Positions 50,901 to 58,878 are shown, numbered from the stretch's first letter. The stretch: 64,000 nucleotides of DNA from Gloeothece verrucosa PCC 7822 (GCF_000147335.1 NC_014533.1:806001-870000), one strand, 5' to 3'. Notes: a model not told the origin generated them from the sequence alone. Translations and numbers: made by a program.

Positions 50901-51767
50901 GCGATATCTGCGCTCAGTTACTTCTAAATAGTCATGTGCTAATTTTATGGGGTCGGAGGCGATTAGAGTTAATTCTTCAAGTCTTTTTTGAGCTTGTTCG
51001 ACAAAGGCGGCACAAGAAGAGGGATAGCCAACCAGAACCTGCGGTCCTAGGCTGTGTTCGCCGTAATAGGCGTGTGTCTTCAATCCCAGTCCTAGGGTAA
51101 GTTCGTATTCCCCCGGTTTGATGGCTTGGTTGTCCTCCCCCTTTCGTCCCTTGAATGCACTCGTCGGCATAATTAGATCATAGCCCGAACCAACTTTCTT
51201 TAAATTAGCTGGCGCAAGCGTTCCCTTGGCAATGCGGGCAAAGGGATCTTTGTCTTGAGTGCGTGAACCTAGCCTAAATTGAAATGGTGTGTAGTATTTT
51301 CCGCCTATTGCGGCATGAACTTTGTAATCGATTTTCCCGAAACAATCTCCTACCAACTTTTTAGCAGTCTCCTTATCTAGTCCGATAGTGTTGTCTCCAG
51401 TTTGGTCATCTATTATTAAAATCTTTGCCGCTTTAACCTCATGAAAAGTTTGGCAACCTGTAAAAGGAATTGAACCGTAAGCTGCCCCATCGGAGTCAAC
51501 GGGATAAATTTCGTTTCTCACCTGCCTATCAGCAAAGTAAAATTTATCTCCATTGGCGAATTCGAGGGTTTTACCCTCAAAAGAGCGCAATTGCTCTGGC
51601 TTCGTTTTATTATAAATCCTGCCAAGGCTAAAGTTGACCCCTTCAAACAGATAGGCGGCTACTGAATTTTTAATGGTGATGGGCTTCGAGTCTAAATCTT
51701 GTTGGGTTAAAGTGTCGAAAAAAGGAACTTCTAATTCGGTTTGGAACTTTTGTACTTGCGCTACCAT
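47976..51767 (-). CDS. Putative two-barrel (DPBB) RNA polymerase, 3' end cut by an IS
   Basis: The 1263-residue protein has two signatures of double-psi-beta-barrel RNA polymerases. NYLQGDFDGDRIAYAL (Asp443, Asp445, Asp447) is the Mg-binding DxDGD motif of RNAP beta' and of QDE-1/YonO-type enzymes. QVAVDGPKSALRPDQGI near residues 605-622 resembles the 'AVD.PK(T/S)G' motif of eukaryotic RNA-dependent polymerases. The preceding EVIATRSPFVNSNNF, ALTNRHIPEL and MPYKGVAWMNP fit the segment before DxDGD in that class. Residues 1-250 and 850-1200 are unassigned. The last residues RRYALTE and the stop lie in the IS end. It may transcribe plasmid or phage DNA or copy RNA; activity is inferred. A 91-residue gene diverges from it 29 bp away. 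Confidence 0.6.
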   Translation of the reverse strand: MVAQVQKFQTELEVPFFDTLTQQDLDSKPITIKNSVAAYLFEGVNFSLGRIYNKTKPEQLRSFEGKTLEFANGDKFYFADRQVRNEIYPVDSDGAAYGSIPFTGCQTFHEVKAAKILIIDDQTGDNTIGLDKETAKKLVGDCFGKIDYKVHAAIGGKYYTPFQFRLGSRTQDKDPFARIAKGTLAPANLKKVGSGYDLIMPTSAFKGRKGEDNQAIKPGEYELTLGLGLKTHAYYGEHSLGPQVLVGYPSSCAAFVEQAQKRLEELTLIASDPIKLAHDYLEVTERRYRYQIENQTNFTEEFDGEELSSDEIDTMLDKAAAEENDEIVYNLLKADVEGHYQLLDHPKIVDALNKHLQNQYKEIATGRFIKFKGALLQPSLELKDNEFCDPNLPDGAEVIATRSPFVNSNNFIALTNRHIPELMPYKGVAWMNPVTAANYLQGDFDGDRIAYALSNQDPQIGILAEEVKEKQLPSNRYADVVKKAKVPYQGSFEEIALSAKDNQIGLIANQVMKVVALEIETTMLPLNDQEKYLKTVSAHFNELLAEDYSLPSELETLKPQIEEITKWSSALASSNSNSQSVEVKLTTLKKFLHELVGLLGNELQVAVDGPKSALRPDQGILKTIKELTDYRSVGWLEDRKSEEVYRERPMNSNTYSPIDLLVRPVNEQFCKNSLEARPAHQFRNLFEDISYSETQKEFIDQVRVEYNKRQSQAHQLKAELSKSLGPTMNLRTRKGNMIEVVDLLNGSNHPQTYSLDKMTIRVRENNNKKRPEKYIILGQVPGQLNDYGKPSYKRIGYLSINSERQYGQFIEDLIKKNKGSYADLGTLPVEIIPGVTLEQVRAAFKELKQYAEQIRDRIPDSERLSYAAAMWDLCNARTNKENSFKKASAAFAIFAPEIQSRLSSLQFKSLEVSGIKSPSNEHQGRIFNQEKLPLEIGFEANPDDPNHNQRVVIVEGKKLGRFAGESPQLPVGTKAQGWITTPPGAGVTATLADGTSFRIGVLKNYNYSMSSFQHDSRTLGIDFVKNPKGEVEPAVKLDGKILGRITDKQAQQTLMRKGLLKKGTQLTAILDRDPPSIARIEIDATTIKYPQVITPNKALVTRSESLPTLLAREAYQWEINGKMLNKDTLVLAVDSCKTEQTEGWFSKQEVPLTLDFEESQKFSSTKYAIYKVQIELIPDITFSKLVGKFGQPMDTESFFKALQGKNIDNNNTNYNWSRYPQPGQAAYEVSTQGDKRLVPWLRGLMTSEPLSALINYRRYALTE

Positions 51768-51796
51768 AGTTTTATCGTGGTGATAAGGTAAAAAAC
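51768..51796. promoter_or_regulatory. Very short divergent intergenic region
   Basis: Only 29 bp separate the start codons of the putative polymerase (minus) and the 91-residue gene (plus), so their promoters must overlap the coding regions. A decayed duplicate of this same junction occurs at 55589-55740. Confidence 0.45.
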
Positions 51797-52072
51797 ATGA
51801 AGCAAAATTTGCCTGAAGATGTGTTGGAATTTATGCGAGACGGACTCTCCGACGAAGAAGCGATTTCAGAAGGGTTAATCGATCCGATCAACCTCTATCA
51901 ACCGAAGCGTGAGCGTGAACCCGACCCAGTGATTACCAGACCCGAATGGGGTGGGCTTGAGCAAGATGAATGGGAGGTCACGATGGCGACAGAGGATCAA
52001 ATTGTTTATATTGATTTGGATGAAGTAATAGAGTTATATCAAGCAGAGCAGGCCAAGAAGGCTAAGAAATAA
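51797..52072 (+). CDS. Small acidic protein divergent from the polymerase-like gene
   Basis: The 91-residue protein (MKQNLPEDVLEFMRDGLSDE, EAISEGLIDPINLYQPKRER, then EWGGLEQDEWEVTMATEDQI, ending QAEQAKKAKK) has no family I recognise. It is acidic with a lysine-rich tail. An AAGG ribosome site precedes the ATG. The conserved divergent arrangement, also seen in the relic at 55.6 kb, suggests a functional partner of the large protein. Confidence 0.6.
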   Translation: MKQNLPEDVLEFMRDGLSDEEAISEGLIDPINLYQPKREREPDPVITRPEWGGLEQDEWEVTMATEDQIVYIDLDEVIELYQAEQAKKAKK

Positions 52073-52213
52073 ACAGCCCTCTGCTAGAGGTTAATTAGTT
52101 TGTGGAGATTATCCAATGTTAGCAATCCCGTTTCTGCTTGGCAACTGTTGAATAATCTTTACAAAATTGGTTTGCCCCTTTGCTCAACAATATTAGTAGA
52201 GAAGATAACTTAA

Positions 52214-52447
52214 CTAATTTTTGCTTTTAATGCTGCGTCCGCTTCTTCTACTTTTTTCGACTTTTTTCTCTTTATATTTTGTATCGATTCCATTGACATG
52301 ATTAAAGCGTAGGACTGATTGACAGATTAAATTTTCCCAATCTATTTGAGCGATTAATAAATTTGCAGCAAATATATTAGCTTCTTTTTCTTGCTCGGTT
52401 TCTTCGTACTTATCTAAATCTATAAAAACATCTCGTTTTCTATTAAA
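52214..52447 (-). pseudogene. C-terminal relic of an ImmA/IrrE-type metallopeptidase
   Basis: The minus-strand frame NRKRDVFIDLDKYEETEQEK, then EANIFAANLLIAQIDWENLI, matches the region after the HExxH helix in ImmA/IrrE proteases ('E.EAN.FAA.LL'). The zinc helix itself is gone and the frame starts next to the HEPN gene stop. Nothing else is visible between 52073 and 52213. Confidence 0.45.
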
Positions 52448-52837
52448 CTATTCCTCCATTTCATCAATTTTTTTAAAAGCTAAAATGATTCGTTTAGCTA
52501 AAGTTAAAGCTTCTTGGCAAGTTTCATCTCTAACAGTAATAGTAGAATCATAATCGGCTTGATTCCGATATGTTCTCAAAACAAGTAAACGATTTCCGAT
52601 TTTTTGCCTACGACGATCAGGAGAATTTTGAAACTGATTGATCACATATTTATGAATATTAACTCGTGGGATTAAAATTTTATCTGTATTCTCTAAAAAA
52701 GTTTTAGCTTGATTGAATGCCGCATAGTAGGCTCTGCTAATTGCGGAGCGAAATTGAGCTTCTTGAATCGCTGACGTTAAAGTTTCTTCAGATAGTTTAT
52801 TAGCCAGAGTTAAATAATCTTCCCAATTAAAAGTCAT
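52448..52837 (-). CDS. HEPN domain protein
   Basis: The 129-residue all-helical protein MTFNWEDYLTLANKL, then FRSAISRAYYAAFNQAKTFL, with VLRTYRNQADYD is a HEPN domain. The usual 'R....H' ribonuclease motif is not seen; RNQADY occupies that position, as in non-nucleolytic HEPN members. Its start overlaps by 1 bp the stop of the 119-residue gene upstream, indicating an operon. Such pairs often act as toxin-antitoxin modules. Confidence 0.75.
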   Translation of the reverse strand: MTFNWEDYLTLANKLSEETLTSAIQEAQFRSAISRAYYAAFNQAKTFLENTDKILIPRVNIHKYVINQFQNSPDRRRQKIGNRLLVLRTYRNQADYDSTITVRDETCQEALTLAKRIILAFKKIDEMEE

Positions 52838-53196
52838 CAGTAATTATACCTAACCAAGATTTGACTCCGAATTTCTGCATTATATTTTCCCAACCATTCA
52901 TCATACAGTTTTTCGATTCTATCAAGGGCGACTTCCACCTCTTTTTCCTGGCGGTTAATATAAATAGCTAATTGAGACTCTTCTGTTTCCGGATCGGTTA
53001 CTACTTCTAAATAAGCTGTTGAGTTAGCAAAGTTATCAACAATAATCTTTTTTCCTTCTTCTAAAATAAATAGTAAATGTTGATGATGTTCTAAATAGTC
53101 AATCACCTCTTCTTCTTGGCGAATTTGGTAAAAAGCTAAAAGAGAATTTAGCTCGCTATCGAAACTTTTAGCCCTTTGTCCAAAAGATTTAAACAT
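52837..53196 (-). CDS. Unknown partner of HEPN gene
   Basis: The 119-residue protein MFKSFGQRAKSFDSELNSLL, with EEVIDYLEHHQHLLFILEEG and ESQLAIYINRQEKEVEVALD, appears to be an alpha-beta protein. Genes of this type sit before HEPN genes in cyanobacteria. It overlaps the HEPN gene by 1 bp. The likely role is antitoxin or binding partner; unproven. Confidence 0.6.
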   Translation of the reverse strand: MFKSFGQRAKSFDSELNSLLAFYQIRQEEEVIDYLEHHQHLLFILEEGKKIIVDNFANSTAYLEVVTDPETEESQLAIYINRQEKEVEVALDRIEKLYDEWLGKYNAEIRSQILVRYNY

Positions 53197-53249
53197 AATT
53201 TAATGCGCTGATGTTTTTTTGTCTAGAATTTTAACCTAATAATTTTATT

Positions 53250-53549
53250 TTAGTCTAAATAATCCTGAGCTTGTTGATGAGTTTCAAAAGCCGGCGGGGT
53301 AAAAGAATCTGCAAAGCATCCATTGCGATAAAATGGCGTTGCCAACCAGCAGTCATCATCAAAGGAACGGCAGAATGTCCCCAAACACTGGCGACCATAC
53401 CAGACGTGATAGAGTCCGTAGTCATTTTCGGACTTGTCGAGTTGAATCTCTCTGTCGCAGTAAGCCGTGTTTTGGGCGTTGTAAGCTTTTTCAATCGAGT
53501 TTTCCAGTTCAAGAATATCAAAGTCTTCGTATTGGGTTAGTCTAGTCAT
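53250..53549 (-). CDS. Small hypothetical protein
   Basis: The 99-residue protein (MTRLTQYEDFDILELENSIE, GLYHVWYGRQCLGTFCRSFD, DDCWLATPFYRNG, ending THQQAQDYLD) shows a small alpha-beta pattern with several Cys and Trp residues. I recognise no family. The ATG overlaps the upstream 80-residue gene by 4 bp, so both form an operon. Confidence 0.6.
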   Translation of the reverse strand: MTRLTQYEDFDILELENSIEKAYNAQNTAYCDREIQLDKSENDYGLYHVWYGRQCLGTFCRSFDDDCWLATPFYRNGCFADSFTPPAFETHQQAQDYLD

Positions 53550-53788
53550 GCCGCTACCTCCACAGAAACGTACTTAACTAACTCAAAACGCCACTGAGGA
53601 TGAAAACTAACGGTTTGAGTTTCAATGGTGTTGACCGATAGGTCATAAACTTTGAACGTCATACCAGCACGAGTATATATAGGCTCGGTGGCAACTTGCC
53701 ATAAATCGCCTGTAAAATGACGTATTACGTCGCCAACGGTTAACTCGTCAGCATGAAGAGTAGTGACAGCCTCGGTGTTTTGTGTCAT
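53546..53788 (-). CDS. Small hypothetical protein, first gene of operon
   Basis: The 80-residue protein MTQNTEAVTTLHADELTVGD, then VIRHFTGDLWQVATEPIY and TVSFHPQWRFELVKY, looks like a small beta-barrel. It overlaps the downstream 99-residue gene by 4 bp (ATGA) and starts 181 bp from the divergent XRE gene. Function unknown. Confidence 0.6.
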   Translation of the reverse strand: MTQNTEAVTTLHADELTVGDVIRHFTGDLWQVATEPIYTRAGMTFKVYDLSVNTIETQTVSFHPQWRFELVKYVSVEVAA

Positions 53789-53873
53789 TATGGTAATTAA
53801 TTAGATATTTGTAGTTGGAAAGGCGGTTAGCTTTAATAAGCAATCGTCTTTCCTTGTCCCTTAATTTAACAGC

Positions 53874-53915
53874 TTTACAGGTAGCTGTCAATATGTATAG
53901 ACAAATACCTGTAAA
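53874..53915. promoter_or_regulatory. Inverted-repeat operator in divergent promoter
   Basis: TTTACAGGTA (53874-53883) is repeated inverted as TACCTGTAAA (53906-53915), with an inner TGTC...GACA. The site lies between the small-protein operon and the XRE regulator gene, so autoregulation and repression of both sides is likely. Confidence 0.55.
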
Positions 53916-53969
53916 TAGTGCTATATTGATATTGTTCTAGGCAAGTAGTTAAATAAGGAGTGTTGTAGA

Positions 53970-54218
53970 GTGCTACTGCCAATAATGACAAAAGATTTAC
54001 GTTTTATCTGTAATTTAAAACAAATATTGGAGGAAAAAAACTTAAATCAATCCGAGTTACATAGAAAAAGTGGTGTTTCCATGACTACAATCCGTAATTT
54101 AACAAGTGGTGCTATTTTAGAGCGAATTGATAGGGGAAGTACCGCCAAATTGCTTGAAGCTTTAGATTGTAGCTTTGACCAATTGTATAAAATTGAATGG
54201 CTTGAAATTGAAGATTAA
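53970..54218 (+). CDS. XRE-type helix-turn-helix regulator
   Basis: The 82-residue protein has the phage-repressor helix-turn-helix NLNQSELHRKSGVSMTTIRN, followed by LTSG, and LLEALDCSFDQLYKIE. A GTG start at 53970 is 9 bp from AAGGAG, better spaced than the ATG at 53985. It likely binds the inverted repeat just upstream. Confidence 0.8.
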   Translation: MLLPIMTKDLRFICNLKQILEEKNLNQSELHRKSGVSMTTIRNLTSGAILERIDRGSTAKLLEALDCSFDQLYKIEWLEIED

Positions 54219-54654
54219 TTTTTAATTAATTAATCTCTATCAATTTTGGTGACTAGATTTAAGCATTTGTTAAGCTTTTTCAAAAAATCGAACTATTTCA
54301 GTTGCGATATAAATAATTTACTTGTTCTGCGAGACTGTACAAAATAGTGATTAAATAACCGAACTTTAATTACTTTATATCTCGCAGTTTCTGCCCCAAA
54401 AATGACTTCTTAGCCAACTAACAAAAAATGGCTGCTACCCCAGGGCTAAGAAATTTTAAGCATGATCCTTGAGATACAACCCGAGCTACATATATACCCT
54501 GCTCTTCATTTTCGCTCAAGATTTTATCTATAGGGGGAATCTTAAGTTTTGCACCTAAAAAAATATGAGGCTAGTTTACGCACAAATTGAGGTTGTCACC
54601 AAAGTGTAACGTGAGTACCTTCACCTTTAATAAGATAGGAGCATAACACTTACT
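54219..54654. other. Intergenic region of about 430 bp
   Basis: No gene is seen on either strand. It probably includes a promoter for the antirepressor gene at 54655, which has AGGAG about 14 bp upstream. Confidence 0.3.
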
Positions 54655-55425
54655 ATGGAATTTTCTCAACAGTTAGCTATAACTTTAATCGAATCAAAGG
54701 ACGAATTTCCCGTTGATTTTGAGGAAGCTTGGAACTGGATCGGTTACAGCACTAAGCAAAAAGCAAAAAACAAGTTACTCAATAATTTTGAACCAGAAAT
54801 TGACTACCAAGTTTTGCTTAACCAAACGGTTAAGCAATCAGGGCGAGGTGGCTATAACCGAGAACAGATAAGACTTACAGTCGATTGCTTAAAATCCTTG
54901 GGGATGATGGCAGGAACCCAAAAAGGTAAAGAAATCCGTCGTTATTTCCTTGAGTGTGAACGGATTGCCAAACAGGCCATCGAAATTATTCCCGCCCAAG
55001 CACAAGAAATAGAAAAGCTTAAACTAGAGGTCGAACTGGCTAAAACACAAGAGCGACTACTCATAACCACTCAGGCTATTGCTACTTTACACGGAACTGA
55101 AATGGTCGCTTTAATCCTGGGCAAACCCGAAGCGATCGTTACTAAGACAGAGAAGGCCGAAACGTTAGTTACTGTAGATCAGTTTGGCCGGGCAATTGAG
55201 AAGTACGATGGCATCGGCATCAGCTACTTAGCCCGTCGATACGGCTTTGCTAAGAACACAAAAGCTTGTCATCACTGGCTTTCAACCATTGGCGTTAGCG
55301 AGGAGCAATGGTTAACCGAGCCAGCTTTAGTTAAAGCCAAGAAACTACCTCGTGACCTTCTCCCCTGGCTCGATAAACAATATGCCAATAAGAAAGGAAC
55401 GAGACAAACGCTTTTAGGAGAATGA
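54655..55425 (+). CDS. Phage-type antirepressor (AntA/AntB-like)
   Basis: The 256-residue protein starts with an AntA/AntB-like N-domain (VDFEEAWNWIGYSTKQKAKN, NFEPEIDYQVLL, GGYNREQIRLTVDCLKSLGM, MAGTQKGKEIRRYFLECER). A coiled coil and a C-terminal domain with SYLARRYGFAKNTKACHHWL follow. Such proteins relieve phage or plasmid repressors. It is a phage-derived passenger on this replicon. Confidence 0.75.
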   Translation: MEFSQQLAITLIESKDEFPVDFEEAWNWIGYSTKQKAKNKLLNNFEPEIDYQVLLNQTVKQSGRGGYNREQIRLTVDCLKSLGMMAGTQKGKEIRRYFLECERIAKQAIEIIPAQAQEIEKLKLEVELAKTQERLLITTQAIATLHGTEMVALILGKPEAIVTKTEKAETLVTVDQFGRAIEKYDGIGISYLARRYGFAKNTKACHHWLSTIGVSEEQWLTEPALVKAKKLPRDLLPWLDKQYANKKGTRQTLLGE

Positions 55426-55588
55426 AATCACAAAACCCAAACTTTTTTAGAAAATAGAGGGATTGACGCTAAAATACAATGTTTTGAGAAAGTTTCCTTA
55501 ACCCAACCCTAAATATAAACCGTTTAAAATACAGCAAGACAAAAAATTTCTCATTCTCAACGGTTGTGCCTTTATCTAGCATCGCGGC

Positions 55589-55740
55589 CAGTGAATTTTT
55601 AATAGTGAGCGGTTTCCTGTCTAGATTTTTTTAGGTTAAGGTATCGAAAAAAGGAACTCTTAATTCAGTTTGGCTCTTTTGTACTTACGCTATCATGGTT
55701 TTATCGTGCCAGTAAAGGAAAAAAAGATGAAGCAGAATTA
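55589..55740. repeat. Decayed duplicate of the polymerase/partner start junction
   Basis: The segment aligns with 51656-51810: TGAATTTTTAAT, TCGAAAAAAGGAACT, TTTTGTACTT, then ATGGTTTTATCGTG and the divergent ATGAAGCA start. On the minus strand it corresponds to the first ~36 codons of the 1263-residue protein; on the plus strand the partner gene is cut after MKQN by TAA. It is therefore a relic of a second copy of the divergent cassette. Confidence 0.7.
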
Positions 55741-56834
55741 ATTTAATTAGCTAAAACATTAACCCGTCTGAAAGGGGTAATTGTATTTACCAGCAATATA
55801 CATTTTGAGACAACATTTGGCTGATTAATCCCTGATATTGATTTAATCTGTCTTCTACAGCCAACAATAAAGCGAGGCTTTTGTAATCATAAATACAGTC
55901 AGTGATGATAAAAATTATGTAATTCTCCTTTTCCGCTTTATCAAAAATTGTTATTGAAAAATCTTTTCGGTTTTGAATAACTCGCCCGGCTTTAAAAATT
56001 TCGTCTAGAATTACATAAATACTGACTAAAAAATTCATCCGATCATAAATTTTAAACCCAGTTAAAGAAACTTGGATTTTCAGTATTGATTTTAAATCTA
56101 GCTGATAACACTCATAAAAAACTGAAGCTGAATTACTAATCAATCGTTCTAATAATTCAGCGATAGAAAGAGAATACTGCCCTAGCTCTAAAAAATCATT
56201 TTGAAGTAACCCTTCCAAATGGGGAATCGACATTCCTAAATTAAATCTAATTTTATCTAATTGTTCTTTTTGTTGTTGAGTTATGAACAATAACTTAGCT
56301 GACTGGCTAATGGCTTTTTGTTTTAATTCTGGATCAGGTAGCCTAAAAAAGATTTTGCTTATATTTTCTTCAAGATTTTTGAGGCTACTAAACGAATTTT
56401 GCAAATAACAAAAAGGAGTAACTAAATTTTGAGCTAAATCATTTCCCAATATAGCCAATATTCGGTAAGCTCTCTGTTTATCTAATTGGTTTTCCAATCT
56501 TTGATTCAACGCAATAATTTGCCAGTAACTGTCTAGCGCCAAGGTACTTGCTCCGCTTAAAAGAATTGCCAAGACCGCAGGAACTACTGAAATCCAATGA
56601 CCTTGTAAAAAGGTGGCAAAACCAACTATAAACAGCAAAATAGTAGCTCCTAAAAGATAACTTGATATTTGAATTAATTTCTCTGCACCAAAGCGAAGAA
56701 CACAAATTACTCCTGCCAATCCCCATAGACAAATCCAAGCTGAAATCCAAGGTTCTGTCCATACTGTTATTGAAGGATTATTATCAAAAACGGTACTGAG
56801 AATTTGGCTGGATACCTGTGCCTGGATCTCAATA

Positions 56835-58023
56835 AGCTGCTACGCAGCTAAATTGAATAAACAGCATTGCCTTTATTTTTCAGCTTGCGTTCCCACTTAA
56901 TAATTAGTTCTCCCTCATTTAATAATTTATTTAGTAAATTTTCTAACTCCTCAACTGATTCAAAAGTTTTGTGAGCAATATATTCTTTGGCTGAATGCCA
57001 GACCAATTCAATTAAATTATAATCTGGGCTATAAGCAGGAAGAAATTCTAGCCTAATATTAGGTGATTCTGATTCTATTTTACCTAAAATATCTTTTCTT
57101 TTATGAAAAGAAGCATTATCTAATATAATTAATATTTTCTGGCCTTTTTTCTCGAATTCTTCAAGTTTATTTCCTTGCTCTACCCATTCTTTTTTGACAA
57201 TCTCATTTAAGAGTTTTAGCGATTCATAAAAAGTATCAGCATTGCCTTTTTTGATAAAGTAATTAACTCTTTTTTTATCTGTATAACGTAATCCTCCCAT
57301 TACATTTACTCGTCCCCTACTTCTTTGCCCTGTTACTTTTTTGCGGCTGCCTTTCTTTCCCCATGCTTTTCTTCTTATTACCCGCAAACTAAAACCACTT
57401 TCGTCCCAAAACCATAGCTGTAGCTTTTCTGGCGCAAATTTTGCTATTTTTATATATTCCGCTAATTTCTCTTTAAATATTTTTCTTTTTTCAGGATTTT
57501 GTTTATTCTCTAGGCTGTATTTTGCCCAAATATAAACGTAATTTTTTTTTTGAAAAATTCGACTCACTTGTGAGCCACTCAGTTTTATCCCTGTCTCTTT
57601 CTCAAGATGTTCTGCTAATCGACGCGCTGTCCATCGACCAAATTCGTAGCCATATTCCCAAGGCTCTTTTTCAACTACTTTTAATAATAATTCTTCATAT
57701 ATCTTAGTAGCTTTCCGAAAATTCCCTTCGGCTCTTCCATCTTTTAAACTGTCTAAATTATCTGGATCTCCATGAACAGCCCAATAAGCTACTGTTGGAT
57801 ATGCTATTCCTAAAAATCCACTAACTTCTTGATAAGTTTTTCCATCATTCATTAGTAATAGTATCAAAATTCTTTCTCTTATATAAGGATTTTCACTTTC
57901 TTTTAAAGTTTTAAGTAGTTTTTCTTTTTGTTCTGGAGAAAGGTGATTTTTAGCCGGCATATCTTGAGGGCGAGTATTTATTGGTCTTATCTAAATATTA
58001 TACAATCTAGCTGCGTAGCAGCT
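56835..58023. mobile_element. IS630 family element, apparently intact (copy B)
   Basis: Ends AGCTGCTACGCAGCT and inverted AGCTGCTACGCAGCT, flanked by TA at 56833-56834 and 58024-58025. Encodes one transposase. The element splits a CHASE2 gene and is closely related to copy A at 19635-20835. Confidence 0.9.
56848..57960 (-). CDS. IS630 family transposase (copy B)
   Basis: The 370-residue protein has the helix-turn-helix GKTYQEVSGFLGIAYPTVAY and the DDE motifs LWFWDESGFSLRVIRRKAWG, ILIILDNASFHKRKDI and LEFLPAYSPDYNLIELVWHS. It is complete with an ATG at 57960 (MPAKNHLSPEQ) and is very similar to copy A. Confidence 0.9.
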   Translation of the reverse strand: MPAKNHLSPEQKEKLLKTLKESENPYIRERILILLLMNDGKTYQEVSGFLGIAYPTVAYWAVHGDPDNLDSLKDGRAEGNFRKATKIYEELLLKVVEKEPWEYGYEFGRWTARRLAEHLEKETGIKLSGSQVSRIFQKKNYVYIWAKYSLENKQNPEKRKIFKEKLAEYIKIAKFAPEKLQLWFWDESGFSLRVIRRKAWGKKGSRKKVTGQRSRGRVNVMGGLRYTDKKRVNYFIKKGNADTFYESLKLLNEIVKKEWVEQGNKLEEFEKKGQKILIILDNASFHKRKDILGKIESESPNIRLEFLPAYSPDYNLIELVWHSAKEYIAHKTFESVEELENLLNKLLNEGELIIKWERKLKNKGNAVYSI

Positions 58024-58371
58024 TACCATGCAGTCGTCGAGGGGAACCGCCTTCGCTTGTTCGACTTAGAGGTGTTAAAAACTGATCTTTCAAACTAGGA
58101 GCGTAAGCACCCACGAAAACAAGGCGATCACGGAAATTATGTTCTGCAACTTTTCCCTCCATCACATCAGTTATAGAAACGACTTTAAACTTGGCTTTAC
58201 GCCAGTTGACTAAAATTTGGTAGCCAGAATCGTCAGCTTTAGTATAAGGACCTGAATAATTATTAAAAACATAAAAAGTTTGATCCTGAATTCTTAAATT
58301 TTCTCCTTGCTCATCTAATTTTATTAGTATTCCTTTTTGCTTCAAATAAAATTCTGCCAAAGCCCAGGCTA

Positions 58372-58878
58372 ATGAGAAACGGAGGGGATATTTTTCTTAA
58401 ATCTGACGTTTTAATTTTGTCGCCTAATAGCAGCCTAGAAGCTAATGCTTTTGCGGGAAAAGGAGGAAATATTCAAATTGAAACCAAAGGATTTTTTCCA
58501 TCTTTAAATAGTCAAATTACAGCAAGCTCTAAACTCGGAATTCAAGGAGCGGTTACAATTAATAATTTTCCTTTTCAAATACAAGGGGAACAAGCGCAGC
58601 TTCCTACACAACTATCTTTAGCAGAAATCGCAGCACAAAGCTGTGTAGCTTATAAATCTCATACTTATAAAGTAACCATTCACGGTCAAGGAACAAATCA
58701 AGAGGACTTAAGTTCACCGAGAGGCTATAATTTTTTTGATTTAATTCCAGAAGGTCAGGTAGTTGCCGCTCTTAAAACGCCCGATGGGGTCAAACTACTC
58801 AATTGTGAGCAATATTGGGAGAAGTTACAGCAACAAGGGCAAGTTCCCGCAGGACTTCAAAATTTAAATCCATGGTAA
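58372..58878 (+). pseudogene. C-terminal fragment of a filamentous-haemagglutinin-like protein
   Basis: The frame (GGDIFLKSDVLILSPNSSLE, ANAFAGKGGNIQIETKGFFP, SQITASSKLGIQGAVTINNF) matches the beta-helix end of two-partner-secreted FHA-like proteins of cyanobacteria. It then continues with a non-repetitive tail (LAEIAAQSCVAYKSH, YNFFDLIPEGQVVAALKTPD). The upstream region with the secretion domain is missing and the fragment abuts the CHASE2 fragment head to head. The ATG at 58372 is probably internal to the lost gene. Confidence 0.7.

Larger units (their letters stand above)
55787..58370 (-). pseudogene. CHASE2-type sensor gene split by IS630, 5' end missing
   Basis: The right part (58370 to 58026) reads SFSLAWALAEFYLKQKGI, YQILVNWRKAKFKVVSITDV and FVGAYAPSLKDQFLTPLSRT, typical CHASE2 extracellular-domain sequence. 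The left part (56832 to 55787) continues EIQAQVSSQILSTVFDNNPS, membrane helices (SSYLLGATILLFIVGFATFL, ISVVPAVLAILLSGA) and a cytoplasmic region resembling a degenerate kinase-like domain. Removing the IS and one TA gives the in-frame LHGIEIQAQ. The N-terminal signal/anchor is missing because the frame abuts a haemagglutinin fragment at about 58371. It would have been a membrane sensor. Confidence 0.8.
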
